Part shown: positions 1 through 10,052 of the stretch, piece by piece
Position numbering within the stretch: position 1 is the stretch's first letter
Layout of the letters: the number at the start of each line of letters is the position of its first letter
Notes under the pieces: generated by a model
Told to the model about the DNA's origin: nothing
Database searches by the model: none
Seen by the model: the letters and a program-made list of their open reading frames with translations, nothing else
Position numbers and translations under genes: made by a program
Origin: Bemisia tabaci
Taxonomy: Eukaryota > Arthropoda > Insecta > Hemiptera > Aleyrodidae
Assembly (NCBI RefSeq): GCF_918797505.1
Contig: NC_092798.1
Span: 10,863,501-10,927,500, forward strand
Direction: 5' to 3'
Length of the DNA stretch: 64,000 nucleotides

Positions 1-353
1 GATAAATCGCAAAGTACGCCACGCTATGAACTTTAAACATCTTTTCCTCGGTTCGATCTTAATGTGACTTGGTTATTTTCTGTTATCGGAAATTTTCTCC
101 GTTGCAAAAATTGCACAGAAGTTAGTTTAGTGAGCATACTTAGCTACCTACAACGTGGAGAAAAATTGCCAAGAATGCGACTTCATAATTTGAATTACGT
201 GATCGATTCAGCCAACGCCGTCACTCCCATGCTTTGACGTCAAGTTTCCGTAGAAGATCCTTAAGAAGACCTGGTTTTTTGCGTTCTGGAAGTGTATAAT
301 GGCGGACAATCCATTGATGAGTTGAATTTGGAAATTTGTATACGTTCCTAACT

Positions 354-581
354 CACTGGAAAAAAAACACATTGGATCTAGAGTCCAGACTCTTAAAAAC
401 ATCGACAAGAAAAAATACTCTTGATTCCATCGGATTTTTGCTTAAATCGAGAACCAAGCCTCTTAATTTGAGCGGATTTCCTTTCGATGTAAGCAAAAAT
501 CTGATTGAATCAAGAGTATTTTTTCTTGTCAATGTTTTCAAGAGTCTGGACTCTAGATCCAATGTGTTTTTTTTTCCAGTG
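354..581. mobile_element. MITE, cactgg-aaaa terminal inverted repeat family (copy 1)
   Basis: A roughly 228-bp near-palindrome whose ends read cactggaaaaaaaacacatt and its complement. The arms pair over about 90 bp each, so both strands give almost the same translation (a [13 protein letters not shown] peptide), which is an artefact of the palindrome. A second copy lies at 30554-30783. There is no transposase, so it is non-autonomous. The target-site duplication is not clear here. Confidence 0.8.
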
Positions 582-2040
582 CTTGTTGTATGTGAAATTT
601 CGACAAGGAAACATGCATTCAGGTTCTTGTTATGTTTAGGGATCCCTATTCCCACATTGTGTAATTTAATGAAAAGTACAATGTGTCGAGTAAGTTACGT
701 TATTTAATTATGCATGGCTAAAAAAAAACTCTCTTTTCGGTTGCAATCTTTACAACATTCACACCGTCCTCTAACCATTAAAAAAGCTATACCAATGCGC
801 TTGAAGATCTCAAGATACTGCCAAAAACCATTTGCATAATTCGTTGCTCCTTGCCGTAAGGACGCACCTCTGTTCCTGCGTATGAGCCCCGAAAAGTATA
901 GAGTTGTGCGGGTAGCAGGGCTCACGTGGTGACTGGGGTACTTTCGCCCTGTCGTTAGGGAAACAAGGAATTACAGGCCGGGGAGGAGAAATGCATACCA
1001 ATAGGTTGATTATCAAAATTTCGTCCTTCACAGGGTCTACGGTATAAGGAAGCGGAAATGGGTAGATGTCATTGGCAGGTTGGATCACGTAATCCATTTT
1101 GTGGATTTGGTAATGAACATCTTGAATTCACCCCTAAAACCAGGAATCCGACCTCAAAATTGTAATTACGTGATTGAATCAGCCCATGGGTCACTTCTCA
1201 CTTCATTTCAGCTCATTGTTAAATCCAACTGTATTCTGATCTTCTTTCCTTTTCAATTATCAAATCACCCGCAAAATGATTTACTGTGACTGTGAGTTCT
1301 TTTAATTTATTTTTTCGGAAGAGGGGTCCAAACCCCGTTGTCTGTTATACAGGGTGCCTCCAAATTTCCTTGCCCCCTCTTGGAATGTTTCCTAACTGAG
1401 CTTTTGTGATGGCACTTGGAGGATGTTTTTGGGACAAAGAGGACTACTTTTTGGCACATCCAAAATTGTAATCTCTGTTGGAAACCCCTTTTCCTTAGCG
1501 CAGAAGATAGAGGACTCTATTCGCGGAGATCCCTCGATTTTCCACGGCAAAAAAAGAGATAGGGGTTGTTGGATGATAAGGGCATCTTCGATTAATAAAT
1601 TGTGGTGGTACCCCAATGAAGTCGGTTAAAAAATCAAATGTTGCGGTACTACCCCAATGAATTAGAAATGCTCATGTCATCCAAAAAATTGGGGTAGTGC
1701 CACAAATTTAGAGGATAACCCCAATTTTTTTTCTTTCGTGCCTAAAGGACTTCAACTTCAAGTAATTTTGAAACAAATTTGAGAAAAAAGACGTTAACTT
1801 AATTTTTGAAAACAAAGTCTTTCCAACCTTAAACTCTCTTGGTGAACAAATTCCTTAGCGCTGAAGACAAGAAGCTCTAGAAACCCTTCAAGCGCCGAAA
1901 GGAGGCTAACTCAAAGCCATTAGCGAAAGATCGATTTTCGATGTTTCCCCATTAGAAGCTATAGTAAAGAATCGATTATTAAGGTGTTCATCGTGAACAC
2001 CCTGTTTATCGATCCCTTTCCATAGGTTTAAATGGCAGAT

Positions 2041-2745
2041 CAATCGATACATCGCAAAGCACACCACGCCGACTTCGACGCTGGCGACCGCTACCCTTGC
2101 GCGAAAATCGACACCCCAAAGCAGCCCACTCGGGAGCCGGGTTAAAATTAGCGAAGTCCGCAGCGGCAGCGGCATGGCATTACTTCTAGTTATTTTCACC
2201 CCCACCCCGTCATCCCCATCGCCACCCCCGCCCGCTCGACGCCGCGCCTCCGAACCGGAAAGCAAGCTGCAAGTAATTCCGTTCTTGTCGAACATTCATT
2301 TCAATGAGTGCAATTCCGGGGCGCAGATAAGCGAGCGCCGGACAAGGATTGACAGACCCCGGCGTTGCGATAGGTAAGGGATGCGCCCCCCCCTTTCGCC
2401 CCGCGGGGGCTGTTATCGTGAACCGGGGGGAGCGCGTTCGTCTCGTTGTTGACAAAGCGCTATGACGTCAGCCCGCGGCCGGGATGTTGGCCGCCCGCCA
2501 GATCGCTCCAGATCCACAGACCCACTGAACCCGACCGCTTGCACCCCCCGCCCCGCGGAAGGGGCGAGTTGGCCTGCCCCGCGTCGGTATGCAATTTTCG
2601 TATCAGCCGGCCGAGCGCTCGCCTCCCGTCTCCGGGCGGCTCTTATCGGATCCATGATCTTGAATTCGTTGCGCTCTTTTCAATCTACTTCTCCGGTCCC
2701 CGCTCGTGTTGCTCGGCGTCCCGGTAATCCGCCGTAAAAACGCCC
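2041..2745. other. GC- and CpG-rich island
   Basis: Base composition changes sharply from AT-rich to strongly GC-rich, with many CG dinucleotides (for example gcccgcggccggg near 2471) and runs of C and G near 2385 and 2426. It ends at about 2730, where a fragment of the tgccgtgc MITE family begins. Open frames on both strands here reflect low stop-codon density rather than a gene I can name. It could be the promoter or first exon of a gene to the left, a GC-rich repeat, or foreign DNA. Confidence 0.5.
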
Positions 2746-2800
2746 TATGAATATCCAGACGTTGCCAAATCTCCTCTGATAAAATACGAATCCACCCGAA
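2730..2800 (+). repeat. Fragment of the tgccgtgc-TIR MITE family
   Basis: The segment carries the recognisable inner terminal sequence of the family (gccgt, then cgttgccaaatctcctctg). Full copies occur at 12844, 14333, 30386, 40979 and 57746. Only one end is present here, directly abutting the GC-rich island. Confidence 0.6.
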
Positions 2801-2834
2801 AATTGCCGGAAGAAAAACTCCGTACTTACACTGA

Positions 2835-3245
2835 AAGAAAAGTATGGTAACATCCACTATAAGTCTACTTGGTTTTTTACTCAGTGATACTATTTAGTGA
2901 AAATAAGCAGATTTACTATCGTAAATCTCGGTAGTAATCTACGGTAGACCTCTCGTGATACTTACCATAATACAGAGTATTTATGAAATCGTTCATTAGT
3001 AACACCATTTTGAAATATGATTGTGGAGAAAAGGGTAAAATATGTGCTTGTTATGATAAGCACATATTTTATTAAATAAATAAATAAGTGAATACACATA
3101 TAACACCTTGGCTACTCTTTTCTCTACAATCATATAATATGTATGGTAAATGCTACCATATGGTATGGTGTTTATACCATACTCGTATCACTGTGTCTAA
3201 GTACGGTAAAATTTACCATTTTTTCGAATATTTTAACAGTAAGGG
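2835..3245. repeat. Composite inverted-repeat element with an internal hairpin
   Basis: The outer part is built from repeated ggtaa / ttacc and accat / atggt motifs that pair loosely end to end. Inside, at about 3015-3135, is a tighter inverted repeat whose arms read atgattgtggagaaaaggg and the complement, with a small tgtgctt / aagcaca stem. This looks like one MITE inserted into another. No coding potential. Confidence 0.55.
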
Positions 3246-4144
3246 TTGCCACAGAATTTAGAAAATGAAATTCCCTAACATTGCCCTGATTTCTCTGTCA
3301 TATTTTGGTGGAATTCCCCGACAATGGAGGATATGCCAGACGCTTAAAAAGTCATGATTTAAAATGGTTTTTGGGCAAAACTTGTTTGAAACGTCAAGCC
3401 TATTATAAGAAGGAAATAAGAGCGATTAAACAATTTTTCCCTGACATTTTTGCCATTTTCCTTGACATGTCCGGGTTCTCTCTGACTTTTTAACATTACC
3501 TGATGTATACCGATGTTTCCGGTATTTCCTGACAGTTCAACCCTGAAAATCCCCCCGAAGGAATAATATTTTTTAAGACAGCCAGCTACATTTTGCATTA
3601 AAATTTTCAGATAATTTCGATTGAAATGCGATCGAAATTCTCTAAAAATTGGGAGAAATATATTTACAGGGTGAAAATATGCATTTTATCACGGTAGATT
3701 TGGACTGCATTTTGCAATTCGATGGTACAACATCCGGCTCAGTTTAGAAACGACGTATCGACCATTAGTTTCCCTATGCACATGCATGTTTTCATAGTTG
3801 GGCTATAAATGGTGGCTCTTACTTTCAAAATACGGTCCATTTAGCAATGGCTGATGGCACATACGGTGCTCTTTCTTATCACAGGTGTACGGTTATTTCA
3901 ATTTTCCAGAAATTTAATTTTCAATTCAATCCAGTGTCTGAAAACTTCATAAAAAAATCGTCGTTTTCTTGACGAAAATCGTAACTACGTATCAATGTTC
4001 CACTCAAAAATCGTACTTTTGTTATGAAACTATGCGCATTTTTTTAAACACTTCACTCATTTCATTTAATTAGAAGCATACATCACACTGTTGTAAAAAC
4101 TTAAATTTTTTACTCATCTTTGCAACTTTGAAATGGAGTTACGT

Positions 4145-4280
4145 TCCCTCAACTGGGCGTATTTCTATCAAACGGAACTATGTGCATTAGGACATGAGCC
4201 CTGAGACCCATAAGAATACATGCATAACACGGTTCACGTCATAATGCACATATTTCCGTTTGACAGAATTACGTCCAACT
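4145..4280. mobile_element. MITE, aacggaactatgtgcat family (copy 1)
   Basis: A short foldback with about 47-bp arms. The left arm contains atcaaacggaactatgtgca, and the right arm contains tgcacatatttccgtttga. A second copy is at 20925-21058 in the tenth intron of gene A. Confidence 0.7.
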
Positions 4281-4326
4281 GCGCTATGACTAACAATAAA
4301 TGCTCATGGTTTTGCTCAAGAATAAA

Positions 4327-4392
4327 TAGTTTATCGGAGGAGATTTGGCATGATACGAATGTTCATACGGCCCTCTCCCTTGGTACGACAGT
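4327..4392 (-). repeat. Fragment of the tgccgtgc-TIR MITE family
   Basis: The inverted end of the family is visible: ggagatttggca, then ttcatacggccc, then cttggtacgac. The other half is missing, so this is a truncated or decayed copy. Confidence 0.55.
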
Positions 4393-7199
4393 AATATCGC
4401 ATCGCGCCTGGGATGTTCGACTCGCCTATCGCGAAGTTTCCTGCTCGAAGAGAACGAGACGTAAGACGCCATGCTCATATTACTATTGCACGAATTTCTT
4501 TTTTTGTGAAATTAGGGTGATTCGATGGACGCCATATTTGGTGTCAGAATGACATAGGATGCATCGCATCGATTGGTTAAATTTCTTCAGCTACTCGTCA
4601 TTTTTCTCGAATTTTGAGATCGCGATTCTGTTGTCAGGAGACTAAAAAATTCAAGTTATTCCCCAGTTATTCCAAGTTATTCAAGTTAAGAGGGAGTAGC
4701 GTAAATTATGGTGAGTCTGAGGTTCATAATCTCGCAAATGGCATGAATTAATTGATAGATGACAAATCATGAGTTTCATTTCGCATATGTCAAAATTTTG
4801 ATTCACAGAAATTAATTTCACTCCACAAATTCCTAAAATTCGGATTATTTTCATGCCGCCAAGGGTATTTTTGAAAAACAGTGGTGGATAATAAGTCTGT
4901 CACAAATAACAAAGAATCATCAGGGCAGAAAAATTATGGATTCGCGTTAATTATTATTTTTTTTAAAAAAAGGAATGTAAAATCTACTTTTGAGAAATCA
5001 AAGAATAAGAGAATCTGCAATTCGCGGTTGGTACCCCACTCTCTCCCAATGAATATAGTCTCGCTTTAGCTTTTCGCTAGGTGTTACTATACTGGATTGT
5101 GGAAATCTCTCCGCGAATTCTCTCTTAATAACTGCACGATGTGAAACTGACAAAATCTGCGCATAAATTAGCAATTTGTAGCTTGAACTGGACATTGATG
5201 TGCCATCTCAACGAGTCAAGATCAAGGACAAGTCTCATCAATAATAATTCAACAGCGCGCAACGTAAGTCACTTAAAAGCTGAACGTGTAAAAGACGTCT
5301 TGGCTTCGTCGGTAATCAGATGTGTGTCGCATGTATTGTAGCGTTTTCCGACTAAAAATATAGAAAAAGTGAATTGACAAACGTAGGTATAAATATTTGT
5401 ATTACTTCGTATTTCTATATGTAGGCGGGGTCTTTTGGAGGAGAACCAAATGACACTTGTTGCTACATAATTGCTTTAGAAAACTTTTAGAACAGTCGTA
5501 TAGATTCTCTTGACATATCTCAAAAATTTGCAAATTCCTTTAAGTTTTCAAGAAATTTGACATAAGTAGTCTCCCATAAAAAATAAGTTTTCAATAACAT
5601 TAGGCAACTGCCGATGTCACTTGGCTCGCTTTCGAGAAACACCGTCCGTCTTCAATTTCCGAGGTAGGCCAGCAAACATGCGCCATGCAGCAGTAGTATT
5701 TGATCGAGGATTTTTGTCTTGTATTGTCTACAAATCTTGCCCGAGAAAAATTATGTTGCCGCTCGACCTAAAAATTTTGTTACCTGCTCTTTTTTCATAT
5801 CGACATCTTTATCGGGTTTTGATGATAAATGAATGTTATAATAATGCGAATTTTACAGTGATGATAATCCACAAACAACACAAGGCAGTGCCTGACTAGA
5901 ATATATGCAGGAAGCGCTAAACTTTGTTCGTAACTATAAATGAACGAACTTGACTAGACTCAGTGTAACCGCATTTCACATAGCTTAGTTTTCTTCTTGA
6001 ATCTTATTTTCTTGGCAAAAAACTGAACGACGCAAAGCTATGATAATTCTTGTAATTTCCCTTTCACTGAAAATTCAAAACCGAATTGAAAGCCTTGTTG
6101 CTTGGTTGCCTGTTGAAAAAACGATGATATATTAGGCAAAACTTGATATAGCTGGACTGATTTTGGCCTCCAATTCTATTCTTATTCACACTTCTCATAT
6201 CGTATGAACATGTTGGATTTGAATGTTAACACACGCCAGTCTCAATATTCATGATTAATATTTAAAAGTAATATTAAAAAATGGAAGAAGATGGCACCTT
6301 TCGTAAATACTTAGTGCTCACAGGCACCAGGAAATATCTGTAGGGCTAGCGACAATCTACATTTGACAAGTCTTAGTGAACAACGGACATAATGATAAAA
6401 TTAAAAAACACACGTGCATTGAATTTATTAGTTCAGGAGGAGGTATTATTTATGATATGCTAGTTATTTTCAAAAGCATGGTCCACAAGAACTCACGATA
6501 AATAGTGCCCGGAGGTCACATCTTAACGGGAGAATTGCCACCCTTTAATTACCGTCTTGATAATTATACCATCCGCGTTGAGGCATTGGCGTCATTACAA
6601 TCACTCCTTAGTCGTTGCCAATATTAAAATAGTTGAGGACCTTTGAATTTCTATTCTCGACCATATTTTTACAAGAGCCAGTGGCGTATTCTGCATGTGC
6701 GCAAAAGGAGCAGCGTTATTAAAAAAAATTGAGTGCATTATCATTTGGCCAGAAATTTTCTACATATTATCAATTAGAGACACTTAAAATGCAAAATCAA
6801 AGAAATCATCACTTTGAGTTTAACACGATTGACAGTGAGACATGATTTGTACGTAACACAAGATACAAATCCTCGAGACGGCAACTATTACCGCATGAAG
6901 GATGCTTCCTGGCCTACTTCAAAGATTGAAGGCAAAATAGCAATCAAGCGTTGGTTCCTTGTCCCCTTCGTGTCAATTCTGGTTCCTTTAAGTTTTCTGC
7001 ATGTCCAAATATGCTGTTGTCATCAGGGATATGCGAGACAGAGGCAACATTGATGGACCAACGAGTTCTTGACTACTGGCTTGCGAAAAAGTCGACATAA
7101 GCGTAACATTCCTTACAGCTACAGCACTCTATCCCAGTTTCATTTCAAACTTTGAAAGAAAATGAAAAAAGACGGGGGAAAAATATAACGTTTTTTAAA

Positions 7200-7345
7200 A
7201 AATCAACATGACAACAGTGGATCAGCTTCGACGCCCACCATACCGCCACGCCACTAGTCGGTGGTTCTCATCGCTGCTCCACTCCCAACAATGAGAAGTT
7301 GTCTCGTGCGAACTTTTACAGCGTTGCCACGGAGGACGAGCTCTT
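7200..7345 (+). repeat. Dispersed repeat, copy 1
   Basis: Shares its start (caacatg.caacagtg), middle (caacaatgagaagttgtct against caacaagcagttgtct) and end (ttttacagcgttgcca) with 22800-22945, downstream of gene A. The class of element is unknown. Confidence 0.5.
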
Positions 7346-8042
7346 CGAAAATTCGGGATTAATAGACGCATTTAACTCTTAACACTAAAAAAACAAGTAT
7401 GGGAAGAGTGACTTGCCGGCCAAGTTATAGATCATGGAGCCATGAAATATAGTTCGTGGAGCCATGCTTATAGGTTCGCTACCAATTAAGTATGGCTCAG
7501 AGAGCCATACTATAGACGTTAATTCACTTTGGTTGGAAATTATGGATCTCCGAGCCATTTTTTATGGGTCTCAGAGTCATACCTTTTTTTGAGTGTACCT
7601 AACTGCACTTCATAATACTTAGTTTCCTCCATTTTTTTTTTTTTTAACCAAGCTGTGCGACATGATTTTTGAAACTTTCCATGGATTTTCCTTAGACCAT
7701 AAAAAGTATACTCATAAAATGTGAAGGGAAAATTTTGCTTGGAATTTTTTTTTAATTTTTATTTTAAAGGAGGTAAAAAAGGTGAAAAACACGTGACATT
7801 CAATGCATGAATAATGCTGTCTGTTTCTTATTCAAAAGTCACTACAATTTTATTTTTGCATTTTTGTATTTTTGAAATTTTGTTATTGTTGCAATTGTTG
7901 CATATAGGTCACTTCAATTTTTTTTTAGGTTTTGTTGACCTCTTTATACGTACAAAGTGGTATTAGATTGAAAAGTCAGTTTTAACACTAAGTAGTTAAA
8001 GTGAGTCAGTCTGACGTCAGACTATGTTTCATAAACTACCCT

Positions 8043-8088
8043 GAGTCAGACTGATTCAGGTTGATGTCATCCTGAATCAGTCTGACTC
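8043..8088. repeat. Perfect 18-bp-arm hairpin
   Basis: gagtcagactgattcagg and its exact complement are separated by a 10-base loop. Related gagtcag/ctgac motifs just upstream (about 8001-8025) suggest this is the core of a larger decayed foldback element. Confidence 0.75.
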
Positions 8089-8794
8089 CCTTTCACTGAG
8101 GCCATACTAATACTAAAGCGGGGTCGCTAAAATCGTTATTCTTATTTTTTTCATTTTTATTTAAATCAATTCTGTTATTATGTTAGCACGCTATTATTAT
8201 GATAATCACAACATCAGTTTCATACTAAATAATTAAAACTGTGCCAGTGCACCATCCTGCCTTTACAAAAAAAAAAAACAATAGTCTACAGCATATTAAA
8301 TTTACCATGCCCACATTTGAATAAGCTCTCTTTTAACTTCTCTCTCTTGTATTTTAATGAGTATATGATGCTTTCTTAAATAAAAATTTAATTGGAATTT
8401 TTACGGACCAATCCCAGTAAACGTATTAAATTAAATTTCAGATTACAATTAAAGTTAATGGATCAGTGAGTCAGTACGTTGATGTAAAAATCGTTTTTGG
8501 TTTCATCATAGTTTCAACAGGATTTTATTAGAACTATACGCTATTCTTCTCTCCACGTCGAGAGCATATTAAAATCATAGAACCCTAGATTTTCAGTTTT
8601 TAATATCATAACTGGTCTGAAACTGCCTAAAATGCCAAAAGCAAAATGAAGAATGATACTGTTCAAGGTTTTCAAGGTTACTTTGACCTGGCAACAGCGA
8701 GATTGAGCAAGAAATCATCATCTGCAGCACTTAATGATTCATTCACCAAACCAGTCTTACATATTCTGTGCGTCTCATGCACGCGTTCCGCACC

Positions 8795-9372
8795 CCAAGT
8801 AGCAGTGATCGCGATAAATTGCGATTTAATTGGAGAATGTATCGCGATTTTATCGACGTCGCGATTTATTGCAATATTATCGGGAGAAAAATCGCGATAA
8901 ATTGCAACAAAATCGCGATATTATCGAACGCGATTTTATAGAGATAAAATTGCAATAAATTGCAATTTTTCATTAACGCATGAATGACGCATATGAAAGA
9001 TGTTTCTATTCCGCCGCCGCCGTTTTTACCGAGATCCGTTGGTAACTTAACCATCTCATTTTTTTTTATCAATTATTAGTATAATGTTACAAAGACAGAC
9101 TGGTAAGCTTACCTGAAAACCGGTATTTTTACTGATTTTTTCAGGTAAGAATACCACTTTTATTGGTAATCAATCCCCGGTAACTTTACCATTTTATCTC
9201 GGTAATTCTACCACAGTCGATAAAAACTATTGGCGTTTTTCCCAAGGTCCATCGGTAACTTTGCCATCTCACTATTATTGGTAATTTTACAGAGACAGAA
9301 TGATGACATTACCAATAGAACCTTATTTTACCAACCGTATTTCAAGGTATGAAATAAAATACAGAGGAGGGA

Positions 9373-9411
<39 letters not shown>

Positions 9412-9906
9412 CCAATGAAAAATCGGTGTCAGTCAACGCAAAGACATAAGTTGTGAGGTTGCGAAGCGCCGATCCATGTATAAGAGGCTTCAATTCGCAC
9501 ACGCAAGTCATATAGCGGTCATAGCATAGTGACAATGTGCTGGCCTTCCACCGTAGCGATTGGGGTTCGAATCCCCGCGGAGGCTCCGGGGATTTTACGC
9601 TCGTCTTCGTCAAAGGACCTGACGGCTGAACCTAACGGCAATCGGCTGACAACTTTAACCCCTTTTTTTTTGGCGATTTTATCAATCACTAGGATCATCA
9701 ACATCTGAGCGATCATCCTCGATCTTATCGCGATAAAATCGCAATTTTTTCGGGCCGATAAAATCGCAATAAAATCGCGAAAAGATCGAGGATAATCGCT
9801 CAAATGTTGATGATCCTAGCGATTTTATCGCCGATAAAATCGAGGATAATCGCGACTTTATCGGCGATAAAATCGCGATTTTTCCGTTGAAAAATGCTAC
9901 TTGGGA
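8795..9906. mobile_element. atcgcgat-rich TIR element (long copy, with insertions)
   Basis: The ends are ccaagtagca and its complement tgctacttgg. Both flanks consist of repeated atcgcgataaaatcgcg-type sequence (about 8808-8960 and 9715-9890). A shorter copy without the insertion is at 27972-28301. The middle (about 9035-9660) carries other material: several ggtaa.../...ttacc units, a 32-base A run at 9378-9409 and a tRNA-like segment. So this copy appears to have been invaded by other elements. Confidence 0.6.
9505..9590 (+). repeat. tRNA-derived SINE-like head (degenerate tRNA promoter)
   Basis: A box-A-like tagcatagtgac (9522-9533) and a perfect box-B-like ggttcgaatcc (9564-9574) are spaced as in a tRNA gene. 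The T arm pairs (gggg / cccc). The anticodon stem and the acceptor stem do not pair, so I do not call a functional tRNA. It most resembles the tRNA-related 5' part of a SINE or a tRNA pseudogene. Confidence 0.4.
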
Positions 9907-10052
9907 CGATTCACCGGGTCTTTAAACGCGTTTGATGTTTTTCGTGTTTAAAAAGTGATTTAATTTATAACATGAGCAAGGACTTATTTACGCAAATTGT
10001 TAAATCCCTAACGGTCTAATTTCTTAAATTTGCGATTGTGCTGTGCATAAAA

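Larger units (their letters stand above)
1..10052. other. Upstream region without a recognisable gene
   Basis: I found no coding exon in this stretch. All open frames are short, start at arbitrary codons and match no family I know. It contains several inverted-repeat elements and a GC-rich island, listed separately. The first bases (about 8-24) resemble bases 2051-2067 (cgcaaag, then ccacgc), so both probably belong to one dispersed repeat. A small perfect hairpin (ggtgttca / tgaacacc) lies at 1982-2000. Parts at about 5.3-7.1 kb are AT-rich with nothing I could identify. Confidence 0.6.

Noticed and set aside
336..707. Open frames on both strands encoding [13 protein letters not shown] peptides, also at 30536-30770
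   Set aside because: They arise because the cactgg MITE is a near-palindrome, so both strands give the same peptide. It is repeat DNA, not a gene.
1906..2295. 129-codon minus-strand frame in the GC-rich island
   Set aside because: GC-rich DNA has few stop codons by chance; the peptide is low in complexity (runs of Gly, Asp) and has no recognisable domain.
9505..9590. A functional tRNA gene
   Set aside because: Box A and box B and the T stem are present, but the anticodon and acceptor stems do not pair. Kept only as a tRNA-derived repeat.
10038..10052. Upstream in-frame GTG/TTG codons as the starts of genes A and B (10038, 23597)
   Set aside because: The downstream ATGs (10053, 23615) give equal exon lengths and align with the membrane anchors of C and D.
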